Assembly: GCF_014203225.1 (NCBI RefSeq)
Contig: NZ_JACHIO010000015.1
Location: forward strand, 1-64,000
Reading direction: 5' to 3'
DNA length: 64,000 nt
DNA from: Granulicella mallensis
GTDB lineage: Bacteria; Acidobacteriota; Terriglobia; Terriglobales; Acidobacteriaceae
Under the pieces are notes generated by a model. That model had not been told where the DNA came from and made no database searches. It worked only from the letters and a program-made list of their open reading frames with translations. The translations under genes were made by a program, and so were the position numbers. Of the stretch, positions 49,818 through 58,276 are shown in pieces; position 1 is the first letter of the stretch; every line of letters begins with the position of its first letter.

Positions 49818-51104
49818 ATGCTCAGTTGGGTTGACGGTGCAAACGAGCCGCATGGCTTTGGCTTGAATCATCTGCCGTACGGTGCCTTTCGCAAGGACGA
49901 TATAACTCGCCTCTGTGTACGGATCGGGGACTGGTTGCTCGACCTGGAGGCGTGCGTAAGACACGGGCTTTTTGAGGGACTTGCTCCCACTGTGCGTGCC
50001 GCCTGTAGCCAGTCCACTTTGAATGATTTGCTCGCAGAGGGGCCGGAGGCATGGCAGGCGTTGCGTGCCACGCTGACTACATGCTTGAGTGCCGATGGCT
50101 ATGCTCGGACGGCCGCGGAGTGGTTGCTGGTTCCGCTGAGTGAGGTTGAGTTGGTTCTCCCCATCGATCCGCGTGGCTACACCGATTTCTATGCAAGCCT
50201 GCATCATGCGCGGAGAGTCGGCGAACTCTTTCGCCCGGACAATCCCTTGCTGCCGAACTACAAGCATGTGCCGATTGCCTACAACGGCCGCGCCTCATCG
50301 GTGATAGCTAGTGGAACACCCGTGCGGCGACCCTGGGGGCAACGTCGTCCAACGAATCAGGAGGCACAGCCTGTGTTCGAGCCGAGTGCGGCACTCGATT
50401 ACGAACTTGAACTTGCGTTTGTCGTTGGGCAGGGCAATGCGCTGGGAGAGCCGATCTCGATAGCAAACGCGCACGAGCATCTCTTCGGAGTCACGCTGTT
50501 GAACGACTGGTCCGCGCGCGATGTGCAGGCGTGGGAGTATCAGCCGCTGGGGCCGTTCCTGGGCAAGAGTTTTGCGACCAGCGTTTCGCCGTGGATTACC
50601 CCGATGGCGGCATTAGAGCCCTTCCGCGTTGCTCCTGCGGCGCGTGAGCCGGGCGATCCGAAATCCTTGCCGTATCTTCTGGACGATGCCGATCAGCAGC
50701 ATGGCGCATTCGACATACAAATAGAGGTGCTGCTGAGCACGGAGGCGAGCCGCGCGGCTGGACTTGCTCCGATGCCGGTAAGTCGCGGAAACGCACGCGG
50801 GCTGTATTGGACCGCCGCGCAGATGATCGCACACCACACCAGCAACGGCTGCAATCTGCGTCCCGGCGATCTGTTGGCAACAGGCACGATCTCCGGACCG
50901 CAACGCGAGTCCGCAGGTTGTTTGCTTGAGCTTACCCGCAACGGTACGGAATCCATCGCTCTTCCAAATGGGGAACATCGTGCCTGGCTTCAGGATGGGG
51001 ACGAGATCACTCTCGCCGCGCGTTGCGAACGCGAGGGTATGCCGTATCTAGAACTCGGTTCGTGTATCGGCCAGATTCTTGCTGCCAATGCGTCCGTTGC
51101 GTGA
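49818..51104 (+). CDS. Fumarylacetoacetase
   Basis: Encodes 428 residues. Hydrolyses fumarylacetoacetate to fumarate + acetoacetate, last step of phenylalanine/tyrosine breakdown. Metal ligands map with a constant offset of three to the mouse enzyme: Asp123, Glu196, Glu198, Asp230; also His130 and Lys250. An SH3-like N-terminal domain (about 1-110) and catalytic C-terminal part match full-length fahA. GGAGG lies 5 bases before ATG. Directly preceded by the 8-bp array. Followed by an aldo/keto reductase after 20 bases. Confidence 0.94.
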   Translation: MLSWVDGANEPHGFGLNHLPYGAFRKDDITRLCVRIGDWLLDLEACVRHGLFEGLAPTVRAACSQSTLNDLLAEGPEAWQALRATLTTCLSADGYARTAAEWLLVPLSEVELVLPIDPRGYTDFYASLHHARRVGELFRPDNPLLPNYKHVPIAYNGRASSVIASGTPVRRPWGQRRPTNQEAQPVFEPSAALDYELELAFVVGQGNALGEPISIANAHEHLFGVTLLNDWSARDVQAWEYQPLGPFLGKSFATSVSPWITPMAALEPFRVAPAAREPGDPKSLPYLLDDADQQHGAFDIQIEVLLSTEASRAAGLAPMPVSRGNARGLYWTAAQMIAHHTSNGCNLRPGDLLATGTISGPQRESAGCLLELTRNGTESIALPNGEHRAWLQDGDEITLAARCEREGMPYLELGSCIGQILAANASVA

Positions 51105-51124
51105 GCCGCGGCGTCCAATGGTCT

Positions 51125-52090
51125 ATGACCACACCGCTCGGTAACACCAAACAACTCGGCAACTCTGACCTTCACCTCACCGCGATCGGCTTTGGCGCCT
51201 GGGCCATCGGCGGAGGCGGCTGGCAGTACGGCTGGGGCGCGCAGGATGATCAGGATTCCATTGCCGCAATCCACCGCTCGCTCGACGCCGGTATCAACTG
51301 GATCGATACCGCTGCCGTCTACGGCCTCGGCCACTCGGAAGAGACGGTTGCCAAAGCCCTGAAGTCCACCAGCGCGAAGCCTTATGTCTTTACCAAGTCC
51401 TCCATGACCTGGGGCGAAGATCGCAAGATCGTGCAGACGATGAAGAAGATCCGCGAAGAGGTGGAGCAGAGCCTTCGCCGTCTGCAGGTGGAGGCCATCG
51501 ACCTTTACCAGATCCATTGGCCGGTTCCTGACGAAGAGCTCGAAGAGGGCTGGACGACGATGGCCGAGCTGCAGCGTGAGGGCAAGGTGCGCTGGATCGG
51601 CGTCTCCAACTTCAGTGTTGCCCAGATGGAGCGCGCTCTCAAGATCGCTCCGATCACCTCGCTGCAGCCGCCTTACTCCGCGATCAACCGCTCGGCTGAG
51701 CCGGAGATTCTGCCGTTCTGCCTGAAGCATGGTATCGGCGTCATCAACTACTCGCCGATGCACTCCGGCCTGCTTACCGGGGCGATGACCAAAGAGCGCG
51801 TTGCGCAGATGCCGGAGGACGACTTCCGCCGCAACGCCAAGAACTACCAGGAGCCGCAACTCTCGCGCAATCTTGAGCTTGCGGAGCTCTTCAAAACCAT
51901 CGGCAAGCGCCATGGCGTCGAGGCGGGTGTCGTCGCCATTGCGTGGACGCTGCATAACCCCGCGATTACGGCGGCTATCGTTGGCGGGCGCAATGCGAAG
52001 CAGGTGGAAGGGGTTCTTCCGGCGGTGAACTTCCGTCTGTCTGAGACCGAGTATGCCGAAGTCGGGGAGTTTCTTAAGGCGAAGTTTTAG
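51125..52090 (+). CDS. Aldo/keto reductase
   Basis: Encodes 321 residues from ATG 51125; the frame from 51023 overlaps the preceding gene and is unlikely. The catalytic tetrad is Asp61, Tyr66, Lys91 and His131. The C-terminal FRLSETEYAEVGEFL end and the WTLHNPAITAAIVGGRNAKQVEG segment bind NADPH. Acts on aldehydes or ketones of unknown identity. Lies 20 bases after fumarylacetoacetase on the same strand, so likely co-transcribed. Confidence 0.9.
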   Translation: MTTPLGNTKQLGNSDLHLTAIGFGAWAIGGGGWQYGWGAQDDQDSIAAIHRSLDAGINWIDTAAVYGLGHSEETVAKALKSTSAKPYVFTKSSMTWGEDRKIVQTMKKIREEVEQSLRRLQVEAIDLYQIHWPVPDEELEEGWTTMAELQREGKVRWIGVSNFSVAQMERALKIAPITSLQPPYSAINRSAEPEILPFCLKHGIGVINYSPMHSGLLTGAMTKERVAQMPEDDFRRNAKNYQEPQLSRNLELAELFKTIGKRHGVEAGVVAIAWTLHNPAITAAIVGGRNAKQVEGVLPAVNFRLSETEYAEVGEFLKAKF

Positions 52091-52092
52091 CT

Positions 52093-52341
52093 CCTGATGC
52101 TTCAGCATCAGGGTGACGGAGGAGCAGGGGCCTTTAGGCCCCTGAATTCAAGGCCAAGAAGAATTTGGCCTTTAGGCCTGGGCCTTCTTTCGGCTGCGAA
52201 CAAAAAGCCCGGGGCTAAAGCCCAATTCTCTCCTGCCCTTGATTCCGTAGCCTAAAGGCTACGGCTCCCTCGGTCTCGCGACGCTGAAGCGTCACAATTT
52301 ACGCTTCGCGCTATGGGGCGCATTGATTCTTCAACGAGCGA
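52093..52341 (-). repeat. 250-bp composite palindromic element, copy B
   Basis: Opposite orientation to 43521-43774. The CCTGATGC-TTCA-GCATCAGG stem-loop begins three bases after the aldo/keto reductase stop (52093-52112); others include GGCCTTTAGGCC and CCGTAGCC-TAAA-GGCTACGG (about 52244-52263). It fills the 354-base gap to the dioxygenase gene. Confidence 0.85.
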
Positions 52342-52444
52342 AAGATTTAAGACGCTAGCCAGAGTTGTCTGGGCTGGCATATCCTCACCTGTTGCGCCGG
52401 ATGCATCTTATAGGAGCATGCCGGCGCACCACGGAGAGACCACC

Positions 52445-53578
52445 ATGAGCACTACCCTCGCCCCAGTCCCCGAAACCACACAGCAGCGCGAAGACTTTCT
52501 GCCCCTGCGCGGCACCGACCATGTCGAGTTCTTTGTCGGCAATGCGCGGCAGGCGGCATACTTTTATCGCGCGGCGTTTGGGATGAAGCTCGTTGCCTAT
52601 GCCGGACCTGAGACCGGACGCCGCGATCGCGCGTCGTACGTTGTGCAGCAGGGCAAGGTGCGCTTTGTACTGACTACGCCTCTGCGCCCCAATACCGAGA
52701 TTGCGGAGCACATTGCCAAGCATGGCGACGGCGTGCGCTCGATTGCGCTGTGGGTCGATGATGCCCGCAAGTCGTGGGAAGAGACGACTAAGCGTGGCGC
52801 GCGCAGCGTCGAGGAGCCGCAGGTGCTGGAAGACGAGCATGGCCGCGCAGTGGTGTCGAGCATCGCCGCCTATGGCGATACGCTGCATACCTTCGTCGAA
52901 CGTGGCGACTACACGGGGCCGTTTCTGCCCGGCTATCGTGCGGTGACGGACGACATCGTCGCGCGGCCCGTGGGGCTGCTGCACATCGATCATTGCGTCG
53001 GCAACGTCGGCTGGAACTCGATGAACGACTGGGTCAAGTTCTACGAAGACGTGATGGGCTTCGGGCTGTATCAGCACTTCGACGACAGCGATATCTCGAC
53101 CGAGTATTCGGCGCTGATGTCGAAGGTGATGGCCAACGGCAACGGCTACGTAAAGTTCCCGATCAACGAGCCTGCCGAGGGCAAGCGCAAGTCGCAGATC
53201 GAGGAGTATCTCGATTTCTATGGCGGCCCTGGAGTTCAACACATCGCTCTTGCGACCAACGACATCCTCGATACGGTCTCGCGGCTGAAGCAGCAGGGCG
53301 TGGAGTTTCTTACCGTTCCGCACTCGTACTATACGGAGCTGCAGGGGCGCGTCGGCAAGATTGATGAGCCAACCGATGATTTGGAGCGGCTGGGCATCCT
53401 GGTCGATCGTGACAACGAGGGTTACATGCTGCAGATCTTCACGCGTCCCGTCGAGGACCGTCCCACGGTGTTCTACGAGATCATTCAGCGCAAGGGAAGC
53501 CGCAGCTTCGGCAAGGGAAACTTCAAGGCGTTGTTTGAAGCGATCGAGCGCGAACAGGCCAGTCGCGGAAACCTGTAG
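52445..53578 (+). CDS. hppD: 4-Hydroxyphenylpyruvate dioxygenase
   Basis: Encodes 377 residues from ATG 52445 (GGAGAGAC upstream); the open frame from 52313 begins within the repeat element. Converts 4-hydroxyphenylpyruvate to homogentisate using Fe(II). Two VOC domains (about 20-165 and 170-355). The iron ligands His183, His266 and Glu345 are visible in IDHCVGNV, GVQHIALAT and FYEIIQRKG. Bounded by palindromic element B. Together with the upstream fumarylacetoacetase, a tyrosine-degradation set. Confidence 0.96.
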   Translation: MSTTLAPVPETTQQREDFLPLRGTDHVEFFVGNARQAAYFYRAAFGMKLVAYAGPETGRRDRASYVVQQGKVRFVLTTPLRPNTEIAEHIAKHGDGVRSIALWVDDARKSWEETTKRGARSVEEPQVLEDEHGRAVVSSIAAYGDTLHTFVERGDYTGPFLPGYRAVTDDIVARPVGLLHIDHCVGNVGWNSMNDWVKFYEDVMGFGLYQHFDDSDISTEYSALMSKVMANGNGYVKFPINEPAEGKRKSQIEEYLDFYGGPGVQHIALATNDILDTVSRLKQQGVEFLTVPHSYYTELQGRVGKIDEPTDDLERLGILVDRDNEGYMLQIFTRPVEDRPTVFYEIIQRKGSRSFGKGNFKALFEAIEREQASRGNL

Positions 53579-53637
53579 TGATACTCGGTGCCCACCCATG
53601 GAGATGATCGTCACGGGTGGAGCACTGTGGTGCGGCG

Positions 53638-53946
53638 CTATGGTTTTGTAGTGTTGCTGACTGGCTCAAGACTCTTGAGCTGTTGAGTGAAGTTACGAAT
53701 CGGCAGCACCAGGGGAGCGAACAACGGATCTTTCCTCTTTGCGAGAACGATCTCGCCCAGGAGCTTGAGCCCAATCGCCAGCGATGCCGATCTGTTTATG
53801 TCGAGGAGGCGTTTCGCCTGAACCGCCTTCACGATATCGAGCAGAGGATCGTGATTGTCGGCGCAGAACTGCAGACTCTCTTCCTCCTGACGATGGCTCT
53901 GAAGTGGGTCGAGATTTTCAATGGTGATCCGGTAACGATAAGACAT
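53638..53946 (-). CDS. DUF3861 domain protein
   Basis: Encodes 102 residues. RYRITIENLD at the start, ENHDPLLDIV and ASLAIGLKLLGEIVLAKRKDPLFAPL are the features of DUF3861, a small family of unknown function often found near oxidoreductases. Convergent with hppD, and 62 bases from the short-chain reductase. Confidence 0.75.
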   Translation of the reverse strand: MSYRYRITIENLDPLQSHRQEEESLQFCADNHDPLLDIVKAVQAKRLLDINRSASLAIGLKLLGEIVLAKRKDPLFAPLVLPIRNFTQQLKSLEPVSNTTKP

Positions 53947-54008
53947 CTCTCCTCCTGACGGCTGGTATGTGGGATCGTCCAGAGACCTGGGAACAGGCCA
54001 GCGTCTGC

Positions 54009-54920
54009 TTAGGACTTGTTCCCATGGACCTTGGTCGGCTTAAGAAGATCCTTAAGGCCAATGCTGTTCAGGAACTCCACGCGTATGCGATCGGCGACAG
54101 CGTTTACTACCTGCGCGCCGTCATCGGCTGGATCGATGTGTACGCGGAAAGGGCGCGTGCCGAAGGGCATGTCCACGACCTGCATGATGGCTTGTGCGAC
54201 CTCGATGACATCGGCGCCTTCAGGCGAAACGCTCTGCAGGCCGGCCATGATCTCCTTGTCGAGTCCAGCGGTCGGCCCCTTGTCGTATTCGGCCAAGCGT
54301 TCTTTGTCGTTCGGGTGTCCTGCGTGAGCGAAGTGATTGGTGCCGGAGGTGTAGGCTCCGGGAACGATGATGGAGGTCTCGATGTTCCAGCGAGCGAGCT
54401 CTCCCGCGTAGCTTACGGCCATGGCGTCCATACCGGCCTTGGCCGCAAAGTAAGGTGCGAGATACGGAGGCGTGCCGCCGCGAGTGCTCGTGCTCCCGAT
54501 CCAAAGTACGAGACCGGTGCCTTGCTTGCGAAGCACTGGCAGAGCAGCGCGATTGACGCGCTGTGTGCTCAGGACGTTGATGTCATAGAGCTGCGCGAGC
54601 TGCTCCGGCGTGAAGGATTCGGCTGGCCCGAAGACCATGTGGCCTGCGTTATGAATCACGACATCGAGCCGGCCCTGCTCCGCGACGATGGTTTGCAGGC
54701 TCTTGTCCACAGAGTCCTGGGACTGTACATCCATCTCGACGGCCCGCAGGTCCGCATGGTTTTCGGCTGCGAACGTACGGACCTCTTCGACCTGTGGGGC
54801 GTTCCGCCCTGTTGTCTCACGCATGCCGGCATACACTGTATGACCGGCCTTTGCCAGCTCGCGGGCGGTCAGTGCGCCAAACCCGCTGGATGCTCCTGTA
54901 ATTACGATTACGCTTTTCAT
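54009..54920 (-). CDS. Short-chain dehydrogenase/reductase (classical SDR)
   Basis: Encodes 303 residues. Cofactor motif TGASSGFG (8-15), NAG (91-93), and catalytic Tyr157-xxx-Lys161 with Ser near 143-145. The Arg in AGMRETTGRN suggests NADPH preference. About 50 residues longer at the C-terminus than a 250-residue SDR. Substrate unknown. Followed upstream by a second SDR gene 46 bases away in the same direction. Confidence 0.88.
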   Translation of the reverse strand: MKSVIVITGASSGFGALTARELAKAGHTVYAGMRETTGRNAPQVEEVRTFAAENHADLRAVEMDVQSQDSVDKSLQTIVAEQGRLDVVIHNAGHMVFGPAESFTPEQLAQLYDINVLSTQRVNRAALPVLRKQGTGLVLWIGSTSTRGGTPPYLAPYFAAKAGMDAMAVSYAGELARWNIETSIIVPGAYTSGTNHFAHAGHPNDKERLAEYDKGPTAGLDKEIMAGLQSVSPEGADVIEVAQAIMQVVDMPFGTRPFRVHIDPADDGAQVVNAVADRIRVEFLNSIGLKDLLKPTKVHGNKS

Positions 54921-54966
54921 AACCTCACTCCTCTAAGTTGCATTTGCGTTTGTGCGGCGAGCTCTA

Positions 54967-55698
54967 TCAGTACGCGAAGCCGCCGTTGACCTTGAGAATC
55001 TGCGAATTGACCCATCCGCCGTCCGGACCCGCGAGGAACGACACCACGTTGGCGATATCCTGCGGCTCGCCGAGGCGCTGCAGCGGAGAGAGGTTGCGCA
55101 GCCGTGCGATGTCCTCTTCGCTCTTGCCGTTGAGGAAGAGCTCCGTTCCTGTAGGTCCGGGGGCTACTCCATTCACCGTGATGTTGCGTCCGGCCAGCTC
55201 ATTCGCGAGAACGTGGACCAGGCCTTCGATACCCGCCTTCGCCGCAATATATGCGCCATAGGTAGGAAAGGACTTCAGCAGCACGCTGCTGGAGAAGGCA
55301 ATGATGCGGCCGCCCTCAGCAATGTGTTGTGCCGCCTGAGAGAAGACCAGGAAGGTGCCGCGCAGGTTGGTCTGGATCGTCTTATCGAAGACCTCGAGAT
55401 CTCCCTTTGCGATGGGCGAGAGTGCCATAATGCCTGCGTTATTCACGACGACATCAATCTGCCCGTACTCCTTCCTGGTCGCTGCGAACAGGTTTTGTAC
55501 CTCTTCGGGCTTCGAGATGTCGGCCTGTAGTGCGACTGCTGTGCCGCCCTCTGCGACGATCTCGCTGACGACTTCCTGTGCTTTGCTTTCGCTGCCTGCA
55601 TAGTTCACAACGACAAAAAAACCGTCCTTTGCAAGACGCTTGGCAATCACTCGACCAATTCCACGTGATGCCCCGGTTACGATTGCGATCTTTGCCAT
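54967..55698 (-). CDS. Short-chain dehydrogenase/reductase (FabG-like)
   Basis: Encodes 243 residues from ATG 55698 (AAAGGAG 7 bases upstream). TGASRGIG, NNAG, Ser near 137, and Tyr150-xxx-Lys154 are all present; the C-terminal VSFLAGPDGGWVNSQILKVNGG is typical. FabG-like but in isolation from fatty-acid genes, so an oxidoreductase of unknown substrate. Divergent from the LysR gene with a 93-base spacer, so probably regulated by it together with the next SDR. Confidence 0.9.
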   Translation of the reverse strand: MAKIAIVTGASRGIGRVIAKRLAKDGFFVVVNYAGSESKAQEVVSEIVAEGGTAVALQADISKPEEVQNLFAATRKEYGQIDVVVNNAGIMALSPIAKGDLEVFDKTIQTNLRGTFLVFSQAAQHIAEGGRIIAFSSSVLLKSFPTYGAYIAAKAGIEGLVHVLANELAGRNITVNGVAPGPTGTELFLNGKSEEDIARLRNLSPLQRLGEPQDIANVVSFLAGPDGGWVNSQILKVNGGFAY

Positions 55699-55791
55699 GA
55701 CTTTCTCCTTTGCGTCGCTTTCCGCAACGCTTATGAAACCATCTGACGCCGCTACCGGGTATAAGTCCAATGCATAGTGCTAATATCCTTT
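55699..55791. promoter_or_regulatory. Shared promoter region, SDR genes and LysR gene
   Basis: A 93-base gap between divergent genes. This is the usual place for a LysR-type operator (T-N11-A) that controls both; I could not pin down a convincing site. Confidence 0.4.
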
Positions 55792-56715
55792 ATGCGTCTG
55801 ACACAACTACGTCAAGCCGATCTCAACCTGTTGGTGGTATTTGCTGTCATGGCGGAAGAGCGCAATGTCTCAAGGGCGGCTTCGCGGCTGCTCCTGAGCC
55901 AACCTGCGGTAAGCCGTGCGCTGCAGCGCCTGCGAGAGCTGTTTCATGACGATCTTCTGGTCAGGACCACCACATCCTACGAACTGACGCCACAAGGGCA
56001 GCGGCTAATGCAGGAGCTTGAAGTCATGCTGCCTCGGCTGGATCGCCTGATCAGCGGAGGCGAGTTCGATCCGGCAAAAGAAGTCGCTCGCTTTCGCATC
56101 GCCGTCACTGATCAGGCCGCCACTGTTTTTTCTCCTCTCCTGTGCCGCGAGATTCTGCCTGTTGCGGGGAAGGTGGCCTTCGAACTGATGGGATGGCGGC
56201 CCGATCGATTTGAAGCCCTGGCCCGCGGCAGTCTCGACCTGGTTCTCGATGCCGAGGAAGTGAAGATTCCATCTCCATTACAGCGGATGGAGCTATATGA
56301 AGAGGAGTTTGTCTGCGTGGTGTCGGCCAGCCGCGGCCGCGGAGAGAAACTTACGCTGAAGCAATATCTGGAAGGGGAGCACATCGGCGTGAGCACGCTG
56401 GGAGACTCGCAAACCATTCCGGACGATAGGCTGGCGGCTCTCGGACACAAACGAAATGTAGTCATGCAGGTCCCTTATTTCTCCGCTGCGATTCATTCGG
56501 TTCCCCAGACGAAGCTGATCGCAACGGTCCCTCGCAGGTTTGCGCAGGCCTACGCCAGGGACCGCCGTATCAAACTCCTCGTTCCGCCTGAGCCGATGCA
56601 TTCCTTCAAGTATGTGATGGTCTGGCATCCCAGGGTGAACACGGATGCGGCGCATATCTGGCTAAGGAAGACGATCCAGATGCTTGGGCGTTCGCTGTCT
56701 GAACAGAACAGCTAG
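55792..56715 (+). CDS. LysR family transcriptional regulator
   Basis: Encodes 307 residues from ATG 55792. N-terminal winged helix-turn-helix (about 1-65: LLVVFAVMAEERNVSRAASRLLLSQPAVSRALQRLRE) and a co-inducer-binding domain from about 90 onward. The domain style is that of NodD/PcpR-like LTTRs. Divergent from the two SDR genes, likely its targets. Ligand unknown. Confidence 0.9.
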   Translation: MRLTQLRQADLNLLVVFAVMAEERNVSRAASRLLLSQPAVSRALQRLRELFHDDLLVRTTTSYELTPQGQRLMQELEVMLPRLDRLISGGEFDPAKEVARFRIAVTDQAATVFSPLLCREILPVAGKVAFELMGWRPDRFEALARGSLDLVLDAEEVKIPSPLQRMELYEEEFVCVVSASRGRGEKLTLKQYLEGEHIGVSTLGDSQTIPDDRLAALGHKRNVVMQVPYFSAAIHSVPQTKLIATVPRRFAQAYARDRRIKLLVPPEPMHSFKYVMVWHPRVNTDAAHIWLRKTIQMLGRSLSEQNS

Positions 56716-57086
56716 TGTCATCAAATTAGTATTTCGGTTGAAAATTGAGCCGTGCAAATCGCATCGTGAGGCAAGATCCGAAAGGGCCCGGCTTCAGCCG
56801 GGCCGCAGGAGTTGGGCGCAGTTTTATTCCACTCTGCCGAAGGCTGGAGCGCAGGCGTAGCCGGAGCGACTAAATTGCTCTTCTCGGTGCCGCCAAGACT
56901 GGGCAGGGCTCGCCAAGGATGTATTTGTGGTGAGGGTGGCGGTTTCACCACGACTAAAGAAGGCAATTCAGTCGTTGCGCCCTGCGGGCTTCACTCCGGC
57001 CTTCGGCAGAGTGGTACGGGCCTTTGGCGCGGCTTTTCGCGGCATAGCTGAAGCTATGCCCTTCCGCTCCATGCCTCAACAAACTG
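56715..57086 (+). repeat. 370-bp dispersed repeat, copy 2
   Basis: Direct copy of 39043-39413, about three-quarters identical by eye. Stem-loop GGCCCGGC-TTCA-GCCGGGCC is at 56785-56804 and shows compensated base changes relative to copy 1 (GGCCTGGC). GAAGGCAATTCAGTCGTTGC is at 56961. Fills most of the 400-base gap. Confidence 0.85.
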
Positions 57087-57118
57087 TTTGCTAAGCTATT
57101 GCTCAGACACATCGGCGC

Positions 57119-57658
57119 CTATTGCGAACTGGCGATCTCGTGATCCAGCTCCGCGAGTTGCGGTGGATCCAGCTCCTTGCGAATCTGCAGCAGGAGGTGG
57201 GCGTTGGCCTTCTCCAGATCGGCACGGGCCTGGGCTACGCGGTCAATCTGCGCGAAGACCTTGTTCTCATCCTGTAGATCTTCACGGGACATCGAACCGA
57301 ATCGCTGCTGCTCATTCTGCAGATTGTTGTAGAGCGAAAGCAGATTGTCCTTGCTGGAGTTGAAGAGATCGTCCATCCGTTTCTGCTGCTCGGGACGCAG
57401 GTCGAGTTTTTTGACGGTCTTCTTGTCGTCCCAGAAGCGGCCGGGTGGCGCAAGCATGGGCCCACGATGAATGGTCTGACTCCCTGCGGAGGGGGTCAGA
57501 CCGCGATCGCCCATGCGGCCTCCCCCCATACCCATCATGCCGCCCCTGGCGCCGCCACGGCCCTGCGCGTGCGCCTGGGCGGCACTGAGCAGGACCATGC
57601 AGGCAAGTAGCATGAAGCCGGCGAGCATGAGATGCCGAAGATGACGGAGCGAGGTCAA
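57119..57658 (-). CDS. Periplasmic CpxP/Spy-like protein
   Basis: About 179 residues from TTG 57658 (GAAGGA about 8 bases before); ATG 57628 is another option. Signal peptide with LMLAGFMLLACMVLLSAAQAHA, then a Gly/Met-rich stretch (GGMMGMGGGRMG), then a helical domain with LDLRPEQQKRMDDLF, the LTxxQ-like motif of CpxP/Spy periplasmic chaperones and metal sensors. Downstream of an ECF sigma/anti-sigma pair in the same direction, so possibly under their control. Confidence 0.75.
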   Translation of the reverse strand: MTSLRHLRHLMLAGFMLLACMVLLSAAQAHAQGRGGARGGMMGMGGGRMGDRGLTPSAGSQTIHRGPMLAPPGRFWDDKKTVKKLDLRPEQQKRMDDLFNSSKDNLLSLYNNLQNEQQRFGSMSREDLQDENKVFAQIDRVAQARADLEKANAHLLLQIRKELDPPQLAELDHEIASSQ

Positions 57659-57679
57659 GAGCGATCCTTCAACCCTAAA

Positions 57680-58276
57680 TCAATTTAGTTCTGTGAGGGG
57701 CGCTGCCTGCTGGTGGCCGTCTACAGGCTGTAGCGAGTAGGCGTCGGCAGGCGATTCGACGGGATTATCCAGAGCCTGATTGATGTTCTGGAGCATCTGG
57801 TTATCGCGGGCAATCTGCTCGTCCTGTTCGTTATCCGCGACGTCGGTCGTAGCCGCCTGGGCTGTAGCGGAGTTCCGTTTCATCGTGGCTGATAGTGCCG
57901 GAGCCGAAACCGCTGCTACTTCTGCCGTTGAAGATCCAGCTCTATGCCCGGCTGATTCCGGGGCAAACTGTAGCTCGCTTTTCGTCAGCGGGATAGCAAG
58001 ACCGATCAGCAGGGCGGCGGTTGCGGTCGCCGCCAGGGCTGCGCGACGCTTCCAGGTCATGGAACCAGCCGTCGAAGACCGTAGCGGCAGGGTGGCCGAC
58101 TGGCGCTCGCTCCAGGAGAGGGTGACAGCTTTGAAGCGAGTGATCGGTACCCTGGCTTCGGCCACACGCTGACGGCAATGTCCACATTGGGAGAGGTGGG
58201 CCGTTATCCCGGCGGCAGGTGCGCCGATCAGCACACTGTCGATCTCCCTTTCGGAGAGGTGCGGGGTGGAGTTCAT
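57680..58276 (-). CDS. Anti-sigma factor (zf-HC2-like)
   Basis: About 198 residues from ATG 58276, whose ATGA overlaps the sigma factor stop by four bases; GGAGG 7 bases before. Zinc-finger-like His27-xxx-Cys31-xx-Cys34 (HLSQCGHC) and a membrane helix at about 79-97. The C-terminal part is periplasmic and Ala/Ser/Gln-rich. Likely sequesters the neighbouring ECF factor. Confidence 0.8.
   Translation of the reverse strand: MNSTPHLSEREIDSVLIGAPAAGITAHLSQCGHCRQRVAEARVPITRFKAVTLSWSERQSATLPLRSSTAGSMTWKRRAALAATATAALLIGLAIPLTKSELQFAPESAGHRAGSSTAEVAAVSAPALSATMKRNSATAQAATTDVADNEQDEQIARDNQMLQNINQALDNPVESPADAYSLQPVDGHQQAAPLTELN

Noticed and set aside
49695-50267. Minus-strand frame encoding repeated SKSASQQV
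   Set aside because: The repeat is the octamer array read as protein, and the rest is antisense to fumarylacetoacetase.
53967-54989. 340-residue + strand frame
   Set aside because: Antisense to a complete SDR with clear catalytic residues.
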